Translations under genes and position numbers: made by a program | Notes under the pieces: model-generated | Told to the model about the DNA's origin: nothing | Databases searched by the model: none | Seen by the model: the letters and a program-made list of their open reading frames with translations, nothing else | Origin: Duganella sp. sic0402 | GTDB taxonomy: Bacteria; Pseudomonadota; Gammaproteobacteria; Burkholderiales; Burkholderiaceae_D | Direction of reading: 5' to 3' | Assembly: GCF_019219065.1 (NCBI RefSeq) | Contig: NZ_JAHUWK010000005.1 | Span: 186,001 to 250,000 of the forward strand | DNA length: 64,000 nt | In this document: one piece after another, positions 7,700 to 20,177 of the stretch | Position numbering within the stretch: the first letter of the stretch is position 1 | Layout of the letters: each line of letters starts with the position of its first letter

Positions 7700-10287
7700 G
7701 CCGGTCGTTCCTGTCTGCGCGCCGCCATACCTGTGCGGCGCTGATCGCCGGCGTGCTGGCGGCGCAAGCCGCCCATGCCACCACCCTCTCCATTGACGCC
7801 AGTGCCGCCACGCCAGCCCCGCTGGCGGCCGCACTGCGCCTCGGCAGCGCCACCGCCCCTAACGGCGACACGCTGGGCGCCAACGCGCGCTACCTGACAC
7901 GCAACGGTGCACCATGGCTGCCGATCATGGGCGAATTCCATTACAGCCGCACGCCCGCCTCGCAATGGGAAGCGGAGCTGCGCAAGATGAAAGCAGCCGG
8001 CATCGACATCGTCGCCAGCTACGTGATGTGGAATCACCACGAAGAAATCGAAGGCAAATTCGACTGGTCCGGCAACCGTGACCTGCGCCGCTTCATTCAG
8101 CTGGCCACCAAGGCCGGGCTGGATGTGGTGGTGCGCGTCGGCCCGTGGGTGCACGCCGAAGTCCGCTACGGCGGCATTCCCGACTGGGTGGTCAACACCA
8201 TGCCATCGCGCGGCAACGACCCGCAATACATGGCTTTCGTCGATCGCCTGTACCAGCAGATCGGTCAGCAGCTCAAAGGCCAGCTGTGGAAAGACGGCGG
8301 CCGCGTGATCGGCATCCAGCTGGAAAACGAATACAACATCGATGGTCCCGGCAAGGGTGCAGCCCACATCAGCGCGCTGAAAAAGCTGGCGCTGAAAGCG
8401 GGCATGGATGTGCCCTACTACACCGTCACCGGCTGGGACGGTACCATCTACCCGACCGGCGAAGTGACGCCGGTCTTCGGTGGCTATCCCGACGAACCTT
8501 GGGGCGTCAGCACCAAGGAGCTGCCGCCGAAAGAGACTTACGCCTTCCGCTTCGACACGCGCGTCAGCGGCGACCTGGGCGCGCAGACCGCCGCCCATGC
8601 GCCTGGCACGGCCGAGACGGACAAGGAAGTCACGCCCTTCCTCGGCGCCGAATACGGCGGTGGTCTGCCGTTCATGTATCGCCGCCGCACCGTGGTGTCG
8701 GCCGACGATATCGCCTCCATGCTGCCGGTGCAGCTGGGCTCCGGCGTCAACCTGATGGGTTACTACATGTTCCATGGCGGCCGCAATCCGCTGAGCATCG
8801 GCGGCACCGGCATGGAAGAAAGCACGCTCAGTGGCGGCTACAACGACACCACCATGATCAGCTACGACTTCCAGGCGCCGCTCGGCCCGGACGGCCAGCA
8901 GCGCAAGGTGCTGGAGAAGCTGCGCCCCTTCCACCTGTTCACGCAGGCCTTCGGCACCAAGCTGGCGCCGATGACCGTGCGCAAGCCGGATGTGTCGCCA
9001 GCCAAGCCGGATGACCTGCACACCGCGCGCTTCGCGGTGCGCAGCGAAGGCGATCGCGGCTTCCTGTTCGTGAACAACCATGTGCGCCAGTATCCGATGG
9101 CGGCGCAGAAGGCAACGCAGTTTGCCGTCAAGCTGCCGGGGCAAAGCATCACGCTGCCGAGCAAGCCGGTGGACATCGCCGACGGCGCCTACTTCATCTG
9201 GCCGCTGAATCTGGACCTGGACGGCACCAATCTGCACTACGCCACCGCGCAGCCGGTCACGCTGCTGGATCAAGGCAAGGCAGGCGTGGTAGCGGTGTTT
9301 GCCGCCAGCGCTGGCGTGCCGGTCGAGCTGTCGTTCGACGCCGCGGCGAAAATCTCCGCCCCTGGCGCGCAAATCGCAACGGCTGGCGGCCATACGCTGG
9401 TGACTGGTGTGCAGCCGGGTGCAGGTGCGGCGGTAACCGTGCAGCGCGACGGCAAGCGCCCGCTGACCATCGTGGTGCTGACGCCTGAGCAATCGCAGCA
9501 ACTGAGCGTGGTGCAGCTGGCTGGCCAGAAGCGCCTGCTGCTTAGCGCCGACCAGGCTTACGCCGACGGCAACGCGCTGCAAATGCGTTCGGTTGGCGAC
9601 AGCAAGTTCCGCTTCGCCGTCTATCCGGCGCTGGCCAACGCCCCGAAAGCCACCAGCACCGGCGCAGCGTGGAGTGCTCCCGCAGCCAAGGCATCGGCAG
9701 CCGCAGCGCGCGCCGCAGCAAGCGCGCCGTCCAACGCCGGCGCCTACGCGGCAGGCGATGCACAAGCCGCTACCGTCGCCGTGCAGGCTGCGGGTAACGA
9801 TGGTATCTTCCAGGTCTTTGAAGCGACGCTGCCTGCGCGCGAGGTGAAAGCCACGCTCACGCAAACGCGCGCCGCCACCGAGGCTGCGCCGATCGCCATC
9901 GGCGGCAACGCCAGATCGGCTATCCAGCCACTGCCGGAAAACTTCAAGGCTGCGGGCGCATGGCAGATCAATGTCCCGCGCGAGCAGTTGAAAGGGCTGG
10001 ATGACGCGCTGCTGCAAATCGACTTTATCGGCGACATCGGCCGCCTGTATTCCGGCACCCGCATGCTCGACGACTGGTATTACAGCGGCTATCAATGGCA
10101 GTTTGGCCTGAAACAGCAGGCCGCGCTACTCGACCAGCCGCTGACCGTATCCGTGCTGCCGCTCCGCGCCGATGCGCCTATCTACCTGCCCAAAGAGGCA
10201 CGCCCCGATTTCGGCGGCGCGAAGCAGATCGCAACCGTGCGCGGCGTGACGGTGATTCCAGTGTATCAATTACGTATCAACCCATAA
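7693..10287 (+). CDS. Secreted GH35 beta-galactosidase
   Basis: An 864-residue GH35 enzyme that should release terminal beta-galactose. The chosen ATG (7693) overlaps the dgoD stop codon and opens a signal peptide ending near AQAAHA; an ATG at 7663 would add ten basic residues before it. GH35 hallmarks are [29 protein letters not shown], the acid/base E213 in QLENEYN and the nucleophile E320 in GAEYGGG. Around residues 655-690 an alanine-rich linker separates the catalytic part from C-terminal beta-sandwich domains. Overlap with dgoD suggests translational coupling: galactose is released, imported by the next three genes and oxidised to galactonate. Confidence 0.92.
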   Translation: MVSRSFLSARRHTCAALIAGVLAAQAAHATTLSIDASAATPAPLAAALRLGSATAPNGDTLGANARYLTRNGAPWLPIMGEFHYSRTPASQWEAELRKMKAAGIDIVASYVMWNHHEEIEGKFDWSGNRDLRRFIQLATKAGLDVVVRVGPWVHAEVRYGGIPDWVVNTMPSRGNDPQYMAFVDRLYQQIGQQLKGQLWKDGGRVIGIQLENEYNIDGPGKGAAHISALKKLALKAGMDVPYYTVTGWDGTIYPTGEVTPVFGGYPDEPWGVSTKELPPKETYAFRFDTRVSGDLGAQTAAHAPGTAETDKEVTPFLGAEYGGGLPFMYRRRTVVSADDIASMLPVQLGSGVNLMGYYMFHGGRNPLSIGGTGMEESTLSGGYNDTTMISYDFQAPLGPDGQQRKVLEKLRPFHLFTQAFGTKLAPMTVRKPDVSPAKPDDLHTARFAVRSEGDRGFLFVNNHVRQYPMAAQKATQFAVKLPGQSITLPSKPVDIADGAYFIWPLNLDLDGTNLHYATAQPVTLLDQGKAGVVAVFAASAGVPVELSFDAAAKISAPGAQIATAGGHTLVTGVQPGAGAAVTVQRDGKRPLTIVVLTPEQSQQLSVVQLAGQKRLLLSADQAYADGNALQMRSVGDSKFRFAVYPALANAPKATSTGAAWSAPAAKASAAAARAAASAPSNAGAYAAGDAQAATVAVQAAGNDGIFQVFEATLPAREVKATLTQTRAATEAAPIAIGGNARSAIQPLPENFKAAGAWQINVPREQLKGLDDALLQIDFIGDIGRLYSGTRMLDDWYYSGYQWQFGLKQQAALLDQPLTVSVLPLRADAPIYLPKEARPDFGGAKQIATVRGVTVIPVYQLRINP

Positions 10288-10316
10288 TAACGATATAAAT
10301 CGAATGGAGACACGGT

Positions 10317-11288
10317 ATGAAACGTACTTTGTTGGCAGCTGCGGTGCTCTGCGCCGCAGTTTGGGCACATGCCGCTGAACCGGTAAAAATCGGCTTCCTC
10401 GTCAAGCAGGCGGAGGAGCCGTGGTTCCAGGATGAATGGCGCTATGCTGAAGTCGCCGCGAAGGAGAAAGGCTTCACGCTGGTGAAGATCGGCATCCCGA
10501 ACGGCGAAAAAACCATGGCCGCCATCGACAACCTGGCGGCACAGAAGGCGCAAGGCTTTGTCATTTGCGCACCCGACGTCAAGCTGGGCAAGGCGATTGA
10601 ACGCGCCGCCAAGCGCAACAACCTCAAAGTTGTTTCTGTCGACGACCGCCTGGTGGACGGTAGCGGCAAGCCGATTGAATCGATCCCGCACATGGGCATC
10701 TCCGGCTACCAGATCGGCAAACAGGTCGGCGAGGGCCTCATCGCTGAAATCAAGGCACGCAAATGGAATATGGCGGAAGTCGGCGCGATCCGCGTCGCCT
10801 ACGACCAGCTACCGACTGGCAAGGAGCGCACCACCGGCGCGGTCGATGCGCTGAAAGCCGCCGGCTTCCCGGCCGCCAACATCATCGATGCGCCACAAGC
10901 CAAGACCGACACCGAAAACGCCTTCAACGCCGCCAACATCGCACTGACCAAGAACGCCAAGTTCAAATACTGGGTGGCCGTGGGCTTGAACGATGAAGCG
11001 GTGCTGGGCGCGGTACGCGCTGCGGAAGGCCGCGGCATCAAGGCCGATAGCATGATCGGCATCGGCATCGGCGGCGCCAAGGCGGCCGAGAACGAATTGA
11101 ACAAGCCACAGCCGACCGGCTTCTTTGGCTCGGTCATGATCAGCGCCAGGGAACACGGTTATCAGACTTCGATCAACCTGGTCAACTGGATTAGCGGCAA
11201 AGGTGCGCCACCGGCTGAAATTCTCACGAAAGGTATGTTGATGACGCGCGCCAATCAGGCGCAGGTCCGCAAAGCGATGGGCCAGTAA
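10317..11288 (+). CDS. araF: Periplasmic arabinose/galactose-binding protein, AraF-like
   Basis: A 323-residue ABC importer substrate-binding protein with signal peptide (residues 1-19, ending WAHA). The mature start, [18 protein letters not shown], closely matches E. coli AraF, as do [27 protein letters not shown] and [13 protein letters not shown]. AraF binds L-arabinose and also D-galactose. In this setting, between a beta-galactosidase and downstream of dgoD, galactose is a reasonable main ligand. The gene begins 29 nt after the GH35 gene with GGAG upstream, and ends 2 nt before the ATPase gene. Confidence 0.88.
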   Translation: MKRTLLAAAVLCAAVWAHAAEPVKIGFLVKQAEEPWFQDEWRYAEVAAKEKGFTLVKIGIPNGEKTMAAIDNLAAQKAQGFVICAPDVKLGKAIERAAKRNNLKVVSVDDRLVDGSGKPIESIPHMGISGYQIGKQVGEGLIAEIKARKWNMAEVGAIRVAYDQLPTGKERTTGAVDALKAAGFPAANIIDAPQAKTDTENAFNAANIALTKNAKFKYWVAVGLNDEAVLGAVRAAEGRGIKADSMIGIGIGGAKAAENELNKPQPTGFFGSVMISAREHGYQTSINLVNWISGKGAPPAEILTKGMLMTRANQAQVRKAMGQ

Positions 11289-11290
11289 CC

Positions 11291-12820
11291 ATGGCCGCAT
11301 ATCTGGAATTCGACCAGGTCTGCAAATTCTTCCCCGGCGTGAAGGCGCTGAACGGCGTGAGCTTCTCGGCTCACGCCGGCCAGGTGCATGGCTTGCTGGG
11401 CGAGAATGGCGCGGGCAAGTCGACGCTGTTGAAAATCCTCGGCGGGCAGTACAAGCCGGACGGCGGGCGTTTGCTTGTCGATGGCGTGGAGCGCCATTTC
11501 ACCAGCGCCAAGGACGCCATCCGCGCCGGTGTCGCCATCATTCACCAGGAGCTGCAATACGTTCCCGAACTGACGGTGGCGGAGAATGTGCTGCTGGGCC
11601 GCATGCCCACGCGCTTTGGCCTGCTGGATAAAAAACGCGCGCACCGCATGGTGGCCGAGAAGCTGGCAGCCATCGGCGTTGATCTGTCGCCGTCCGCGCG
11701 CCTGGCCGACCTGTCGATCGCGCAGCGGCAGATGGTGGAAATCTGCAAAGCCATCATGCAGGACGCGCAGGTGATCGCTTTCGATGAACCTACCTCCTCG
11801 CTGTCGCATCGTGAGACCGAAATCCTGTTCCGCCTCGTCAAAGAGCTGCGTGCCGACGGCCGCACGCTGATCTATATTTCGCACCGGCTGGAAGAACTGT
11901 ATGAGCTATGCGATGCCTGCACCATTTTCCGAGATGGCCGCAAGATCGTCACCCACGACGTGATGGCCGATGTGCCGCGCGACCGTCTGATCAGCGACAT
12001 GGTTGGCCGCGAGCTGAGCGACATCTATGATTATCGCGAGCGCCCGCGTGGCGAAGCGCGTCTGCAGGTACAAGGGCTGGATGGCAAGCACGTCAAGTGC
12101 CCACAGAGTTTTGCAGTGCACGGCGGCGAAGTGCTGGGCTTCTTCGGCCTGGTCGGCGCCGGCCGCAGCGAGTTGATGCGATTGCTGTACAACGCCGATG
12201 CGCGCAACGGCGGCATGGTGCTGCTGGATGGCGTGCCTGTCGCCAGCGGCGGCCCGGCCGACGCCATCGCCGCCGGCATCGTGCTGTGCCCGGAGGATCG
12301 CAAGGAGCAAGGCATTCTCGCCACAGCGTCGGTGGCGGAGAACATCAATATCAGCGTGCGCCGCAATGATCTGCGTGGCGGCGTATTCCTGCGCCACAAG
12401 CAGGAAGCCGCGCTGGCGGATGAATTCATTGCCCGGCTGCGCATCAAGACACCGAATCGCCAGCAGGAGATACGTTTGCTCTCCGGTGGCAACCAGCAGA
12501 AGGTGATCCTGGCGCGCTGGCTTGCCGAGCCGGGACTGAAAGTGCTGATCCTCGATGAACCGACGCGCGGCATTGACGTCGGCGCCAAGAACGATATCTA
12601 CCGGATTATTCACGAAGTGGCGGAGCGTGGCTGCTGCGTCATCGTGGTGTCCAGCGAGCTGCCGGAAGTGCTGGGCATTTCCGACCGCGTGATCGTCATG
12701 CGCGAAGGCGCCATCTGCGGCGAACTGCCGCGCGCACAAGCCAACGAAACCGAAGTCCTGCGGCTCGCCCTGCCCGATGGCGCGACGCCAGCCGCACAAC
12801 CTACACGGAGCATCGCATGA
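11291..12820 (+). CDS. araG: Sugar ABC transporter ATPase, AraG-like
   Basis: A 509-residue protein with two fused ABC ATPase domains, as in AraG/RbsA/MglA. The first half has Walker [10 protein letters not shown] (37-45) and Walker [12 protein letters not shown]. The second half has the degenerate P-loop [10 protein letters not shown] usual for this class, the signature LLSGGNQQK and Walker [17 protein letters not shown]. It powers pentose/hexose import on the cytoplasmic face. It lies between the binding protein and the permease, and its TGA overlaps the permease ATG. Confidence 0.93.
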   Translation: MAAYLEFDQVCKFFPGVKALNGVSFSAHAGQVHGLLGENGAGKSTLLKILGGQYKPDGGRLLVDGVERHFTSAKDAIRAGVAIIHQELQYVPELTVAENVLLGRMPTRFGLLDKKRAHRMVAEKLAAIGVDLSPSARLADLSIAQRQMVEICKAIMQDAQVIAFDEPTSSLSHRETEILFRLVKELRADGRTLIYISHRLEELYELCDACTIFRDGRKIVTHDVMADVPRDRLISDMVGRELSDIYDYRERPRGEARLQVQGLDGKHVKCPQSFAVHGGEVLGFFGLVGAGRSELMRLLYNADARNGGMVLLDGVPVASGGPADAIAAGIVLCPEDRKEQGILATASVAENINISVRRNDLRGGVFLRHKQEAALADEFIARLRIKTPNRQQEIRLLSGGNQQKVILARWLAEPGLKVLILDEPTRGIDVGAKNDIYRIIHEVAERGCCVIVVSSELPEVLGISDRVIVMREGAICGELPRAQANETEVLRLALPDGATPAAQPTRSIA

Positions 12821-13797
12821 GCGTCACCCAACTGAATTCCACCGCTGCGGCTTCGCCGCTGATCTCCCGCCAGTGGCTGTCCGACTACAGCATGCCGCTG
12901 GCGTATCTGGTGCTGTTCGCCATCCTGTCCGCCACGGTGGAAAACTTCTTCTCCGTGACCAATGTGGTCGGTCTGATGCTGTCGGTCGCGCAGATCGGCA
13001 TGGTCGCCTGCACCATGATGTTCTGCCTGGCCTCGCGCGATTTCGACCTGTCGGTCGGCTCCACCATCGCCTTCTCCGGCGTGCTGGGCGCCATCGTGCT
13101 GGAGCAAAGCGGCAGCGTCATGATCGCCGTTGCGGCGGGCCTTGGCGCAGGTGCATTGATCGGCGCCCTCAACGGCGTGCTGATCGCCTACCTGCGCGTC
13201 AACGCGCTGATCGCCACGCTGGCCACCATGCTGATGGTGCGCGGGCTGGCCTTCATCGTCTCGAAAGGCCAGGCAGTCGGCATCAACGACGACAGCTTCA
13301 TCGACTTCGGCGATACCCGCATCTTCGGCATGCCGCTGCCGGTGCTGGTGGCCGGCGCCTGCTTCATCGTGTTCGGCATCCTGCTCAATCAGACCGTCTT
13401 CGGCCGCAACACGCTGGCTATTGGCGGCAATCCGGAAGCCGCCCGCCTCGCCGGCGTGCGCGTCGAACGCCTGCGTGTCTGGATCTTCCTGCTGCAAGGT
13501 GTGGTCACCGCGATGGCAGGCCTGATCCTCGCGTCGCGCATCACCAGCGGCCAGCCGAATGCAGCGCAAGGCTTTGAGCTGGACGTGATCTCCGCCTGCG
13601 TGCTGGGCGGCGTCTCGCTGCAAGGCGGCAAGGCGCGCATCTTCGGCGTGCTGATCGGCGTGCTGATCATGGGCACGGTGGAAAACGTCATGAACCTGCT
13701 CGACGTAGACGCTTTCTACCAATACCTGATGCGCGGCCTGATCCTCTTGGTGGCGGTGCTGCTCGACCAGCTCAAGACGCGCGGCGAACGCCGCTAA
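12817..13797 (+). CDS. araH: Sugar ABC transporter permease, AraH-like
   Basis: A 326-residue integral membrane protein with about eight to ten hydrophobic helices and the family motifs [10 protein letters not shown] and [23 protein letters not shown]. It forms the channel of the AraFGH-type importer. It starts inside the last codons of araG (ATGA overlap). Its 3' end overlaps by 26 bp the 3' end of the convergent FAD monooxygenase gene. Confidence 0.92.
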   Translation: MSVTQLNSTAAASPLISRQWLSDYSMPLAYLVLFAILSATVENFFSVTNVVGLMLSVAQIGMVACTMMFCLASRDFDLSVGSTIAFSGVLGAIVLEQSGSVMIAVAAGLGAGALIGALNGVLIAYLRVNALIATLATMLMVRGLAFIVSKGQAVGINDDSFIDFGDTRIFGMPLPVLVAGACFIVFGILLNQTVFGRNTLAIGGNPEAARLAGVRVERLRVWIFLLQGVVTAMAGLILASRITSGQPNAAQGFELDVISACVLGGVSLQGGKARIFGVLIGVLIMGTVENVMNLLDVDAFYQYLMRGLILLVAVLLDQLKTRGERR

Positions 13798-14989
13798 GCT
13801 CCCCGTCACGCGCCAGCTCGGCGATGCCCCACACGCGGCCGGCGATATAGCTTGCACCGTCGCGTGTCTTCAGCAGATCCTCGAAGATCGCGCGCAAAGC
13901 GCGCCCCTCCGGCGTTGGCCGCATCACCGCCACCTGCGCGCGCGACCAGTCCAGCACGCGCGCGCCTACCGGATGCCGCTCGGCGTGATAGGTATCCAGC
14001 AGGCCTGCCGGCGCATCGCCACGGATGGTGGCCGCCAGCTTCCAGCCCAGGTTCGCCGCGTCGCCGATACCGAGATTGAGTCCCTGCCCGCCCAGCGGCG
14101 AATGGATATGCGCCGCATCGCCAGCCAGCAGCATGCGGCCATTGCGATAGCTGGTGGCCTGGCGCGCACGGTCGGTCCAGGTGCTGGCCACATGCAGCGC
14201 GCTGATCGTCACATCGGTGTGCGAAATGCGGCGCAGCACCGCTTGCGCATGCGCCAGCGTTACCGCTTCACCGGTTTGATGAAACGCGCCGCCATCGAAA
14301 TCCTGCATCGCCAGATAGCCGGGCTGCGACTGGAAGTACATGCCGTTGGCGGTCACGTTGCGGCCAGGCGGGAGTTTGTCCGGATCGGCGAAGTCCGCCT
14401 TCAGCGTGTAGCCGGTGAACTCCGGCTCGGTGCCTTCAAACGTAAAGCCGCCCGCTTTGCGCACCACACTGCGCGCACCATCGCAGCCCACCAGCCAGCG
14501 GCCGGCAAACGCCTGACCGCCGGCAGTGACCGCCACGCCGTCCGCATCCTGCGTGGCGCCGCTGACGGCTACGCCGCGCTGTATCGCCACACCAAGTTCC
14601 AGTGCGCGGCGTGTCAGCACCGCTTCCAGCTCCGCCAGCTCGGATATCAGGCTGTGTGGCAAGCGCTGCGGCCATTGCGAGGTATCGATATCGCCATGCA
14701 AAAACGGGATGCCGGCAAAGTGCCCGGCCTGCGCGGAAGCGACGTGGCCGAAAGGATTCTTGACGCGCTTGGGCACCTCCAGTTGATCAAGCAAGCCGCG
14801 CCGGTCCAGCGCTGCGATGGTCGGCGCCGACAAGCCGCGTATGCCAAACGGCATCTGCTTCAGAGGCGACTGTGCGTCCTCCGCCTTCTCCAGCACCAGC
14901 ACCGTGCAGTTGGCAAGCGCCAGCTCGCAAGCGAGAAACAAGCCGACCGGGCCGGCGCCTGAAATAATCACATCGTAAGTAGTATTCAT
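13772..14989 (-). CDS. FAD-dependent aromatic-type monooxygenase, short C-terminus
   Basis: A 405-residue class A flavoprotein monooxygenase (PheA/TfdB type). It has GAGPVG (11-16) for the FAD ADP moiety, the GCDGARSVVRKAG motif and, near 285-300, GDAAHIHSPLGGQGLNLGIGDAANLGWKL. Relatives usually run past 500 residues with a thioredoxin-like C-terminal domain. Here the sequence stops shortly after RALRAIFEDLLKTRDGASYIAG, and its last codons lie inside araH on the other strand. That looks like a deletion of the C-terminal domain, though the catalytic core is complete. The substrate cannot be predicted. An AraC-type gene lies upstream on the same strand, 52 nt away. Confidence 0.8.
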   Translation of the reverse strand: MNTTYDVIISGAGPVGLFLACELALANCTVLVLEKAEDAQSPLKQMPFGIRGLSAPTIAALDRRGLLDQLEVPKRVKNPFGHVASAQAGHFAGIPFLHGDIDTSQWPQRLPHSLISELAELEAVLTRRALELGVAIQRGVAVSGATQDADGVAVTAGGQAFAGRWLVGCDGARSVVRKAGGFTFEGTEPEFTGYTLKADFADPDKLPPGRNVTANGMYFQSQPGYLAMQDFDGGAFHQTGEAVTLAHAQAVLRRISHTDVTISALHVASTWTDRARQATSYRNGRMLLAGDAAHIHSPLGGQGLNLGIGDAANLGWKLAATIRGDAPAGLLDTYHAERHPVGARVLDWSRAQVAVMRPTPEGRALRAIFEDLLKTRDGASYIAGRVWGIAELARDGELSGVRRAS

Positions 14990-15041
14990 GCCGCCAGTCT
15001 AGCGATGGCACCCTGCTCCCGGCTTGTATAAATGCGACAAA

Positions 15042-15809
15042 CTAGCGACGCCGTTTTTGCGCGGCGAACGCCGACGGCGTCATGCCGCTATAGCGTTTGA
15101 ACTCGCGGCTCAGGTGCGACTGATCGGTGTAGCCCAGTTCCTGCGCCAGCGCGGCCAGGCTGGCCTCCGGCTCGGTCCACAGACGATTGCGCGCCTGCTC
15201 AAAGCGCATCAGGCCGGAGACATCTTTCACCGTGTGTCCCGACGACTGCTTGAACTTGCGCTCCAGCGTGCGCACGGTCGCATGCGCGGCAGCGGCAACC
15301 GCGCTGACCGGCATCGCGCCGCTGGCTTCCAGCATCGCTACGCCAGCCTTGGTCAGTGTGCTATCCAAAGCCTTCGGTCGCGCACGCACAAAATACTGCG
15401 CCAGCAGCCCGGCCGCATCCTCGATACGGCCAGCCTCAACACAGGCCTGCAGGCGCTCCTGCAACTGCGCCACCGGATGCTCCAATACCCTCAAGCCATC
15501 CTTGCCGGCCGGCAGACCCAGCAAGTCAAACACCGTCCACGGGTAGCAGCGCACGCCGATCACGTCCAGACGGCCGTCCGTACTCAGCACCACCGGCTGG
15601 TTCAGCAAGCCCATCAGGAACGGCGACGGCAGCGGCTTGCCATCCAGACAACAACTGCCGAAGTAGAAAACAATCTCCGCATAACCGTCCGGAACGATCT
15701 CAAAACGCGGGCCATGGAATTCCCGGCGCGTGTGCCAGAAGCAGCGGATCGCGTCGCGCAAGGCGTCTGGCGCCTCAAATTCCTGGTGAAGATCATGCGC
15801 TGTAGTCAT
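15042..15809 (-). CDS. AraC-family transcriptional regulator
   Basis: A 255-residue regulator. The N-terminal part (about 1-140) resembles the DUF6597-type ligand domain, with PDGYAEIVFYFG and GVRCYPWTVFDLLG. The C-terminal part (about 155-250) is an AraC double helix-turn-helix, ending in the signature LAQELGYTDQSHLSREFKRYSGMTPSAF. It lies 52 nt upstream of the FAD monooxygenase gene on the same strand, so it may control that gene. The inducer is unknown. It diverges from groES. Confidence 0.85.
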   Translation of the reverse strand: MTTAHDLHQEFEAPDALRDAIRCFWHTRREFHGPRFEIVPDGYAEIVFYFGSCCLDGKPLPSPFLMGLLNQPVVLSTDGRLDVIGVRCYPWTVFDLLGLPAGKDGLRVLEHPVAQLQERLQACVEAGRIEDAAGLLAQYFVRARPKALDSTLTKAGVAMLEASGAMPVSAVAAAAHATVRTLERKFKQSSGHTVKDVSGLMRFEQARNRLWTEPEASLAALAQELGYTDQSHLSREFKRYSGMTPSAFAAQKRRR

Positions 15810-15857
15810 ATCCTTACTATTTTCGCGTCTTTTTGATGTTACTCAAGCTTGTGTGCC

Positions 15858-15886
15858 TTGAAATGCCCCAAGGTCGTCCCTATAAT
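15858..15886 (+). promoter_or_regulatory. Sigma-70 promoter of groESL
   Basis: TTGAAA (15858-15863) and TATAAT (15881-15886) are separated by 17 nt. The -10 box runs directly into the CIRCE operator. Confidence 0.85.
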
Positions 15887-15912
15887 TAGCACTCGATACG
15901 GTGGAGTGCTAA
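15886..15912 (+). promoter_or_regulatory. CIRCE operator (HrcA binding site)
   Basis: TTAGCACTC-N9-GAGTGCTAA is a perfect match to the CIRCE consensus. It overlaps the -10 box and the probable start of transcription, so HrcA would repress groESL until heat shock. Confidence 0.97.
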
Positions 15913-15996
15913 CAGTCCACCGATTAAATTTCCGCCGTAGCAATCTGATTGAAACGGCAACAAACTGTACCATTGTTAAAAATTAAGGAGTTTTGA

Positions 15997-16287
15997 ATGA
16001 ACCTTCGCCCTTTGAACGATCGCGTTATCGTCAAACGCCTCGACCAGGAAACCAAAACTGCGTCCGGCCTGATCATCCCTGATGCGGCCGCTGAAAAACC
16101 AGATCAAGGCGAAGTCCTGGCTGTTGGCAATGGCAAGATCCTGGAAGACGGCAAAGTACGTCCTCTGGATGTCAAAGTAGGCGACCGCGTCCTGTTCGGC
16201 AAGTATGCCGGCCAAACCGTCAAGATCGACGGCCAGGAACTGATGGTCATGCGCGAAGAAGACATCATGGCGATCGTCACCAAGTAA
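15997..16287 (+). CDS. groES: Co-chaperonin GroES
   Basis: A 96-residue heptameric lid of the GroEL chamber. The N-terminus [14 protein letters not shown], the mobile loop region around [16 protein letters not shown] and the C-terminal [10 protein letters not shown] are all typical. AAGGAG precedes the ATG. It is the first gene of the groESL operon under a sigma-70 promoter with a CIRCE operator. Confidence 0.98.
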   Translation: MNLRPLNDRVIVKRLDQETKTASGLIIPDAAAEKPDQGEVLAVGNGKILEDGKVRPLDVKVGDRVLFGKYAGQTVKIDGQELMVMREEDIMAIVTK

Positions 16288-17982
<1,695 letters not shown>

Positions 17983-18013
17983 TCATGCTGGCCGGCTGAC
18001 TTAGCCTGCTTCT

Positions 18014-18053
18014 AAAAGCCCACGCGGACTTCGGTCCTGCGTGGGCTTTTTTC
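18014..18053 (+). terminator. Rho-independent terminator of groESL
   Basis: AAAAGCCCACGC (18014-18025) pairs with GCGTGGGCTTTT (18039-18050), and the T run continues to 18052. The hairpin is 32 nt after the groEL stop codon. Confidence 0.92.
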
Positions 18054-18074
18054 TTGTCTGTTACACTGGTCGAT

Positions 18075-18527
18075 ATGAAATTACCTGCCCTTCTTCTCGC
18101 TCTTGCTTCCGTCCCTGCCATGGCACAGGACCTGCCTCCCGTCCTCCATCCCGACAGCCTGCCGCTGATCACCGCCGCGCCCGGCGTCACTTTGCGTGAA
18201 CTGAGCGGCCGTACCGCGCCGGCCGGCGCCCGCAGCGACAAGGTCAGCGTTGCGCTGTTCCGCCTCGAACCGGGCAAGGCCAGCGCCTGGAGCCACAACA
18301 AGCTGGGCGAGGAATCCTTCTTCGTGCTGAGCGGCGAAGGCGAAGTCTGGACCGATGGCAAGGTGCAGCCGGTGCAGCCTGGTTCCTACATCGTCATCCA
18401 GCCCAGCACGGTGCGCTCGATCCGCGCCAGCAAAGGCGTGCCGCTGACGTTCTACGCCATCACCTCGCCAGCCTGGAGCAGCGACGATGACGTGCTGACC
18501 ACCGCTCCCGCAGGCGCCCCCCAATAA
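18075..18527 (+). CDS. Exported cupin-domain protein
   Basis: A 150-residue protein starting at ATG 18075, which opens a signal peptide (MKLPALLL...PAMAQ). An in-frame start 21 nt earlier lies next to the groEL terminator and has no better ribosome-binding site. A single cupin barrel (about 50-135) contains HNKLGEESFFVLSGEGEVW and QPGSYIVIQP. The usual HxH is reduced to one histidine followed by asparagine, so metal binding is uncertain. The last base of its stop codon is the first base of the next gene's ATG, so it is probably coupled to the MFS transporter. Function unknown. Confidence 0.7.
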   Translation: MKLPALLLALASVPAMAQDLPPVLHPDSLPLITAAPGVTLRELSGRTAPAGARSDKVSVALFRLEPGKASAWSHNKLGEESFFVLSGEGEVWTDGKVQPVQPGSYIVIQPSTVRSIRASKGVPLTFYAITSPAWSSDDDVLTTAPAGAPQ

Positions 18528-19729
18528 TGGCGCCACCGCCGTCAGCCGTGCCGGCCGCTGACGATGCGGCGCCATCCAGCCGGCGCCGCGCGCTGTTCGC
18601 CGCCTGCAGCGCGCATGCGGTACATGACGGCCTCACCGATCTGATCTACGTCCTGCTGCCGATCTGGCAGGCCCAGTTCGCCATCAGCTACGCGATGATC
18701 GGGCTGCTGCGCGCCGCGTATTCCGGCGTGATGGCGAGCTTTCAGCTGCTGGCCAGCCGCCTGGCGCGGCGCTGGGGACGCGAACGCATGCTGATCGGCG
18801 GCACCGCGCTGGCCGGGGTGGCGTATCTGATCGCCGGCCTGGCTGGCGGTCTGCCGGTGCTGCTGTTCGCGCTGATGCTGGGCGGACTGGGCGCCAGCAC
18901 GCAGCATCCGCTGGCGTCGTCGCTGGTAACCGATGCCTATGAGGCCGGTGGCGGTGTCAAGGAAGCGCTATCGCAGTACAACTTTGCCGGCGACATCGGC
19001 AAGACGCTGGTTCCCGGCGCGGTGGGCCTATTGCTGGTGGTCGTCAGCTGGCAGACCAGTGTGATGCTGATCGGCGTGCTTGGCCTGGCGGCGGCCTTGC
19101 TGCTATGGTGGCTGCTGCCAGCGCGCGCGTCGGCGGGGCGTGAGAAGTCAGCGCGGGTGTCGAATGGCAAGGGTTCTGTCAGCGGCCTGCGCGCACTGCT
19201 GGCGACCGGTACGCTGGACAGCGCGGTGCGCATGGGCTTCCTGACCTTCCTGCCCTTCCTGCTGAAGAACAAGGGCGCCGGCACGGCTGGCATCGGCCTG
19301 GCCTTGTCGCTGCTGTTTGTGGGCGGTGCGTTTGGCAAGCTGTTCTGCGGCTACCTGGGTGCGCGCATCGGCATGATGAAGACGGTGTGGGCGACCGAGT
19401 CGCTGACCTCGCTGTGCGTGCTGCTGGCCGTGTGGCTGCCGCTGAGCGGCGTGATGATCATGCTGCCGCTGCTGGGACTGGCGTTGAACGGCACCTCATC
19501 GGTACTGTATGGCGTGGTGCCGGAACTCGCGCCGGCCGGCAAGCATGAGCAGGCGTTTGCCTGGTTCTATACCGGCACCATCGGTGCGGGCGCCTTGTCG
19601 CCGGTGCTGTTCGGGCGGCTCGGCGATGTGATGGGCGTTTCCGTGGCGCTGTGCGCACTGGCAGCACTTCTGCTGCTAACCCTGCCGCTATCATGGCGCG
19701 TGCAAAAGGCGCTTGCGCCTGGAACTTAA
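18527..19729 (+). CDS. MFS transporter, Fsr-like efflux family
   Basis: A 400-residue, 12-helix major facilitator. The first helix region SAHAVHDGLTDLIYVLLPIWQ and the helix-4 motif GGLGASTQHPLASSLV resemble E. coli Fsr (fosmidomycin resistance) and relatives. It sits in the inner membrane and probably exports a small molecule. Its ATG shares one base with the stop codon of the cupin gene, so the two are probably co-expressed. The 3' end overlaps the convergent small conserved gene by 4 bp. Substrate unknown. Confidence 0.8.
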   Translation: MAPPPSAVPAADDAAPSSRRRALFAACSAHAVHDGLTDLIYVLLPIWQAQFAISYAMIGLLRAAYSGVMASFQLLASRLARRWGRERMLIGGTALAGVAYLIAGLAGGLPVLLFALMLGGLGASTQHPLASSLVTDAYEAGGGVKEALSQYNFAGDIGKTLVPGAVGLLLVVVSWQTSVMLIGVLGLAAALLLWWLLPARASAGREKSARVSNGKGSVSGLRALLATGTLDSAVRMGFLTFLPFLLKNKGAGTAGIGLALSLLFVGGAFGKLFCGYLGARIGMMKTVWATESLTSLCVLLAVWLPLSGVMIMLPLLGLALNGTSSVLYGVVPELAPAGKHEQAFAWFYTGTIGAGALSPVLFGRLGDVMGVSVALCALAALLLLTLPLSWRVQKALAPGT

Positions 19730-20148
19730 GCGTCGCGGAACTGCGCTTCGAGTTCTTCGCGGCGCGGGGTGTCGGCGAGGTGGAGGAGCAGCGTGTCCTT
19801 GAGGTCGGCGGCGTGCGAAGCGCGGTGTCGGGCGAACCAGAAAACTTCTTCCAGGTCGTCTTCCTCGTGCGCAGTGACCTGCACGCGCCGCTCTTCGGGC
19901 ACATCTTCGTAGTTGACGGCTTCCAGCGCAGCGTCTTCGATCGCCTCGCGCCACTGCTCGCTGTCCTTGCCCCAGCTTAGCGCGTACAGGCAGCCGGACG
20001 CGATCAGCCAGCGGCTGACGTCCCACATCATGCTCTCGTCCACCTCGGCATCGGCGACAAGAACGGTTTTGAACTGGCGCAGGCCTTCCAGTGCGGGAAG
20101 GTCTGCGTCCGGGCTGAGGTGAAGATATTTAGGAGCTGGGCTTTGCAT
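19726..20148 (-). CDS. Conserved hypothetical protein, DUF7684-like
   Basis: A 140-residue acidic cytoplasmic protein without signal peptide or membrane helix. FKTVLVADAEVDESMMWDVSRWLIASGCLYALSWG and the later DLEEVFWFARH resemble a small family I recall as DUF7684, often found as orphan genes. No function is known. It overlaps the MFS gene's 3' end by 4 bp on the opposite strand, and the start has no strong ribosome-binding site. Confidence 0.6.
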   Translation of the reverse strand: MQSPAPKYLHLSPDADLPALEGLRQFKTVLVADAEVDESMMWDVSRWLIASGCLYALSWGKDSEQWREAIEDAALEAVNYEDVPEERRVQVTAHEEDDLEEVFWFARHRASHAADLKDTLLLHLADTPRREELEAQFRDA

Positions 20149-20177
20149 GGCGTAACGCGATTGCTAAAGCCCGCATT

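Noticed and set aside
7564..10095. An 843-codon open frame on the minus strand
   Set aside because: It is the antisense of the GH35 gene, which has clear catalytic motifs in the other strand; composition is that of a shadow frame.
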